Notes under the pieces: model-generated | Database searches by the model: none | Seen by the model: only the letters and a program-made list of their open reading frames with translations | What the model was told of the DNA's origin: nothing | DNA from: Aquimarina mycalae | GTDB lineage: Bacteria; Bacteroidota; Bacteroidia; Flavobacteriales; Flavobacteriaceae | NCBI RefSeq assembly: GCF_029906345.1 | Contig: NZ_JARYGY010000003.1 | Location: forward strand, 372,001 to 436,000 | Length of the DNA: 64,000 nt | Direction: 5' to 3' | Shown: piece after piece, positions 63,066 through 64,000 of the stretch | How positions within the stretch are numbered: the first letter of the stretch is position 1 | Layout of the letters: each line of letters begins with the position of its first letter | Position numbers and translations under genes: made by a program

Positions 63066-63386
63066 ATGTTTGAACTCAAAAATAAAGAGGGATCTAGTTA
63101 TCATTTTACGCTGAAAGCTAAGAATGGACAAGTAATTCTAAGTAGCGAAGTATACAATTCTAAAGCTGCAGCAGTAAATGGAATCGCATCAGTACAAAAA
63201 AATGCATCTGAAGATGGAAGATATGAACGAAAGACTGCAAAAGACGGAAAGTTTTTTTTCAACTTAAAAGCTACAAATGGTCAAGTAATTGGTAGTAGTC
63301 AGATGTATTCTTCTGAATCTGGAATGGAAAATGGTATCAACTCTGTTAAAGAAAATGCTGCTGGAGCTGATACTAAGGAAATTTAA
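63066..63386 (+). CDS. YegP/DUF1508-family protein with two tandem repeats
   Basis: This 106-residue protein has two DUF1508 repeats: YHFTLKAKNGQVILSSEVYNSKAAAVNGIASVQKNA and FFNLKATNGQVIGSSQMYSSESGMENGINSVKENA. That is the full family pattern for a two-repeat YegP protein. No enzymatic role is established for the family. It is monocistronic, ending before a symmetrical terminator. Confidence 0.9.
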   Translation: MFELKNKEGSSYHFTLKAKNGQVILSSEVYNSKAAAVNGIASVQKNASEDGRYERKTAKDGKFFFNLKATNGQVIGSSQMYSSESGMENGINSVKENAAGADTKEI

Positions 63387-63414
63387 ATTTAGTAAGTATC
63401 CATTTATAAATTCT

Positions 63415-63448
63415 AAAAAAAGCTGTTCAGATCTCTAAACAGCTTTTT
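63415..63448. terminator. bidirectional terminator between yegP-type and aldolase genes
   Basis: AAAAAGCTGTT and AACAGCTTTTT form an 11 bp stem around ten bases, with flanking A and T runs for both convergent genes. Confidence 0.85.
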
Positions 63449-63451
63449 CTT

Positions 63452-64000
63452 TTATATAGATTGTAATAGTTCTATAAAAAATTCATGCATTTCTTGAGTA
63501 TAATCCAAATGCGTGACAAATCTTAATTTTCCTTGTCCCATACTATAAAAATGAATGTTTTTTGAAGCCATTTTCATAATAAAATCCTCTTCATTTCCTT
63601 CTATAGTAAATATAACTATATTCGTATCTATTGGTTCTACATTAGTTACAAAAGATACACCTTCTAAGACTTGACCAATTTCCTTTGCTCTTGTATGATC
63701 CTCTTGTAATCGATCCAAATGATGTTCTATAGCATATAAACCAGCTGCTGCCATATAACCTATTTGACGCATTCCTCCACCCAATACTTTTCTTATTCTA
63801 ATAGCATGCTCCATAATCTCTGAATCACCTACTAATACAGAACCCATTGGCGCACCTAATCCCTTACTAAGACAAACAGAAATAGTATCAAACATTTCTC
63901 CATATTGCTTAGACTGTTCTTGTTTAGCAACCAATGCATTCCACAATCTGGCACCATCTAAATGATAACCTAGATTATGATCACTACATACTTTTTTTAT
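63452..64000 (-). CDS. ltaE: low-specificity threonine aldolase, partial (5' end outside window)
   Basis: The reading frame runs to the window edge, so the N-terminal part is missing; the first in-window residues read KKVCSDHNLGYHLDGARLWNALVA. HLDGARLWNA is the highly conserved PLP-enzyme segment of threonine aldolases, and the PLP Lys follows in VCLSKGLGAPMGSVL. GGGMRQIGYMAAAGLYA is also typical. The enzyme splits L-threonine or L-allo-threonine into glycine and acetaldehyde. The C terminus is complete at 63452. Confidence 0.93.
   Translation of the reverse strand: MKKVCSDHNLGYHLDGARLWNALVAKQEQSKQYGEMFDTISVCLSKGLGAPMGSVLVGDSEIMEHAIRIRKVLGGGMRQIGYMAAAGLYAIEHHLDRLQEDHTRAKEIGQVLEGVSFVTNVEPIDTNIVIFTIEGNEEDFIMKMASKNIHFYSMGQGKLRFVTHLDYTQEMHEFFIELLQSI

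Noticed and set aside
1..64000. tRNA or rRNA genes, transposases, integrases or attachment sites
   Set aside because: I looked for cloverleaf-like and transposase-like sequences and found none; the conjugation genes at the left edge show no visible element boundary.

Overview
The window is AT-rich chromosomal DNA from a member of the Bacteroidota, almost certainly a marine Flavobacteriaceae of Aquimarina-like type (inference). Evidence for this: a SusC/SusD pair, a type IX secretion sorting domain, Bacteroides-type Tra conjugation proteins, a TPR/histidine kinase/AraC hybrid two-component protein, the gene order bcp - nth - ECF sigma - uvrA, capnine-type sulfonolipid genes, and several start sites preceded by the Bacteroidota -7 box TAnnTTTG. 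I see no rRNA, tRNA, CRISPR array, transposase or integrase.

Layout. 1-8067 (minus): part of a type IV secretion/conjugation operon, transcribed as coupling ATPase, M23 peptidase, TraM (VirB10-like), VirB4/TraG ATPase, TraN (VirB9-like), a small basic protein and two exported proteins, the last cut by the window edge. 8313-11375 (minus): a LytTR response regulator and its TPR sensor kinase. 11376-11959: a non-coding region with a tandem array of 20-21 bp units, followed by the hybrid sensor/AraC regulator (11960-14896). 14.9-23 kb: small membrane and lipoproteins, a MepA-like (LAS) peptidoglycan endopeptidase, an esterase, DUF1801 and AHSA1 proteins, a DoxX-like protein, an AraC/GyrI regulator and a GNAT enzyme. 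23-29.8 kb: a GH31 glycosidase lipoprotein, a metallo-beta-lactamase-fold hydrolase and an uncharacterised 481-residue protein.

29.9-35.8 kb is the housekeeping block: thiol peroxidase, an endonuclease III that lacks its iron-sulfur cysteines, a 49-residue protein, an ECF sigma factor, UvrA and a peroxiredoxin. 35.9-41.6 kb holds two paralogous secreted YxxYGR-repeat proteins, each behind a sigma-54-type promoter and each ending in the same pre-terminator motif, with an amidohydrolase and a T9SS leucine-rich-repeat protein between them. 42.2-47.7 kb is a four-gene envelope-glycan operon (DUF4834, YfhO, glycosyltransferase, flippase). 47.8-55.3 kb: a beta-barrel protein with a very long K/E-rich tail, then a GntR/FadR regulator with a double palindromic operator on its own promoter, followed by a SusC/SusD pair without enzymes.

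55.4-59 kb is probably a sulfonolipid locus: a cysteate synthase-like enzyme (CapA-like), a cysteate acyltransferase-like alpha-oxoamine synthase (CapB-like) and, convergent with them, a long GNAT protein that could be the N-acyltransferase. The right end has an S9 oligopeptidase, YbaB/EbfC, an OmpA-family protein, a YegP-type protein and a threonine aldolase cut by the window edge.

The most interesting items are the sulfonolipid locus with its candidate N-acyltransferase, the tandem operator array before the hybrid regulator, the paired TAATAAGTG direct repeats before both the conjugation operon and a lipoprotein operon (possible LytTR sites), and the three sigma-54-type promoters.
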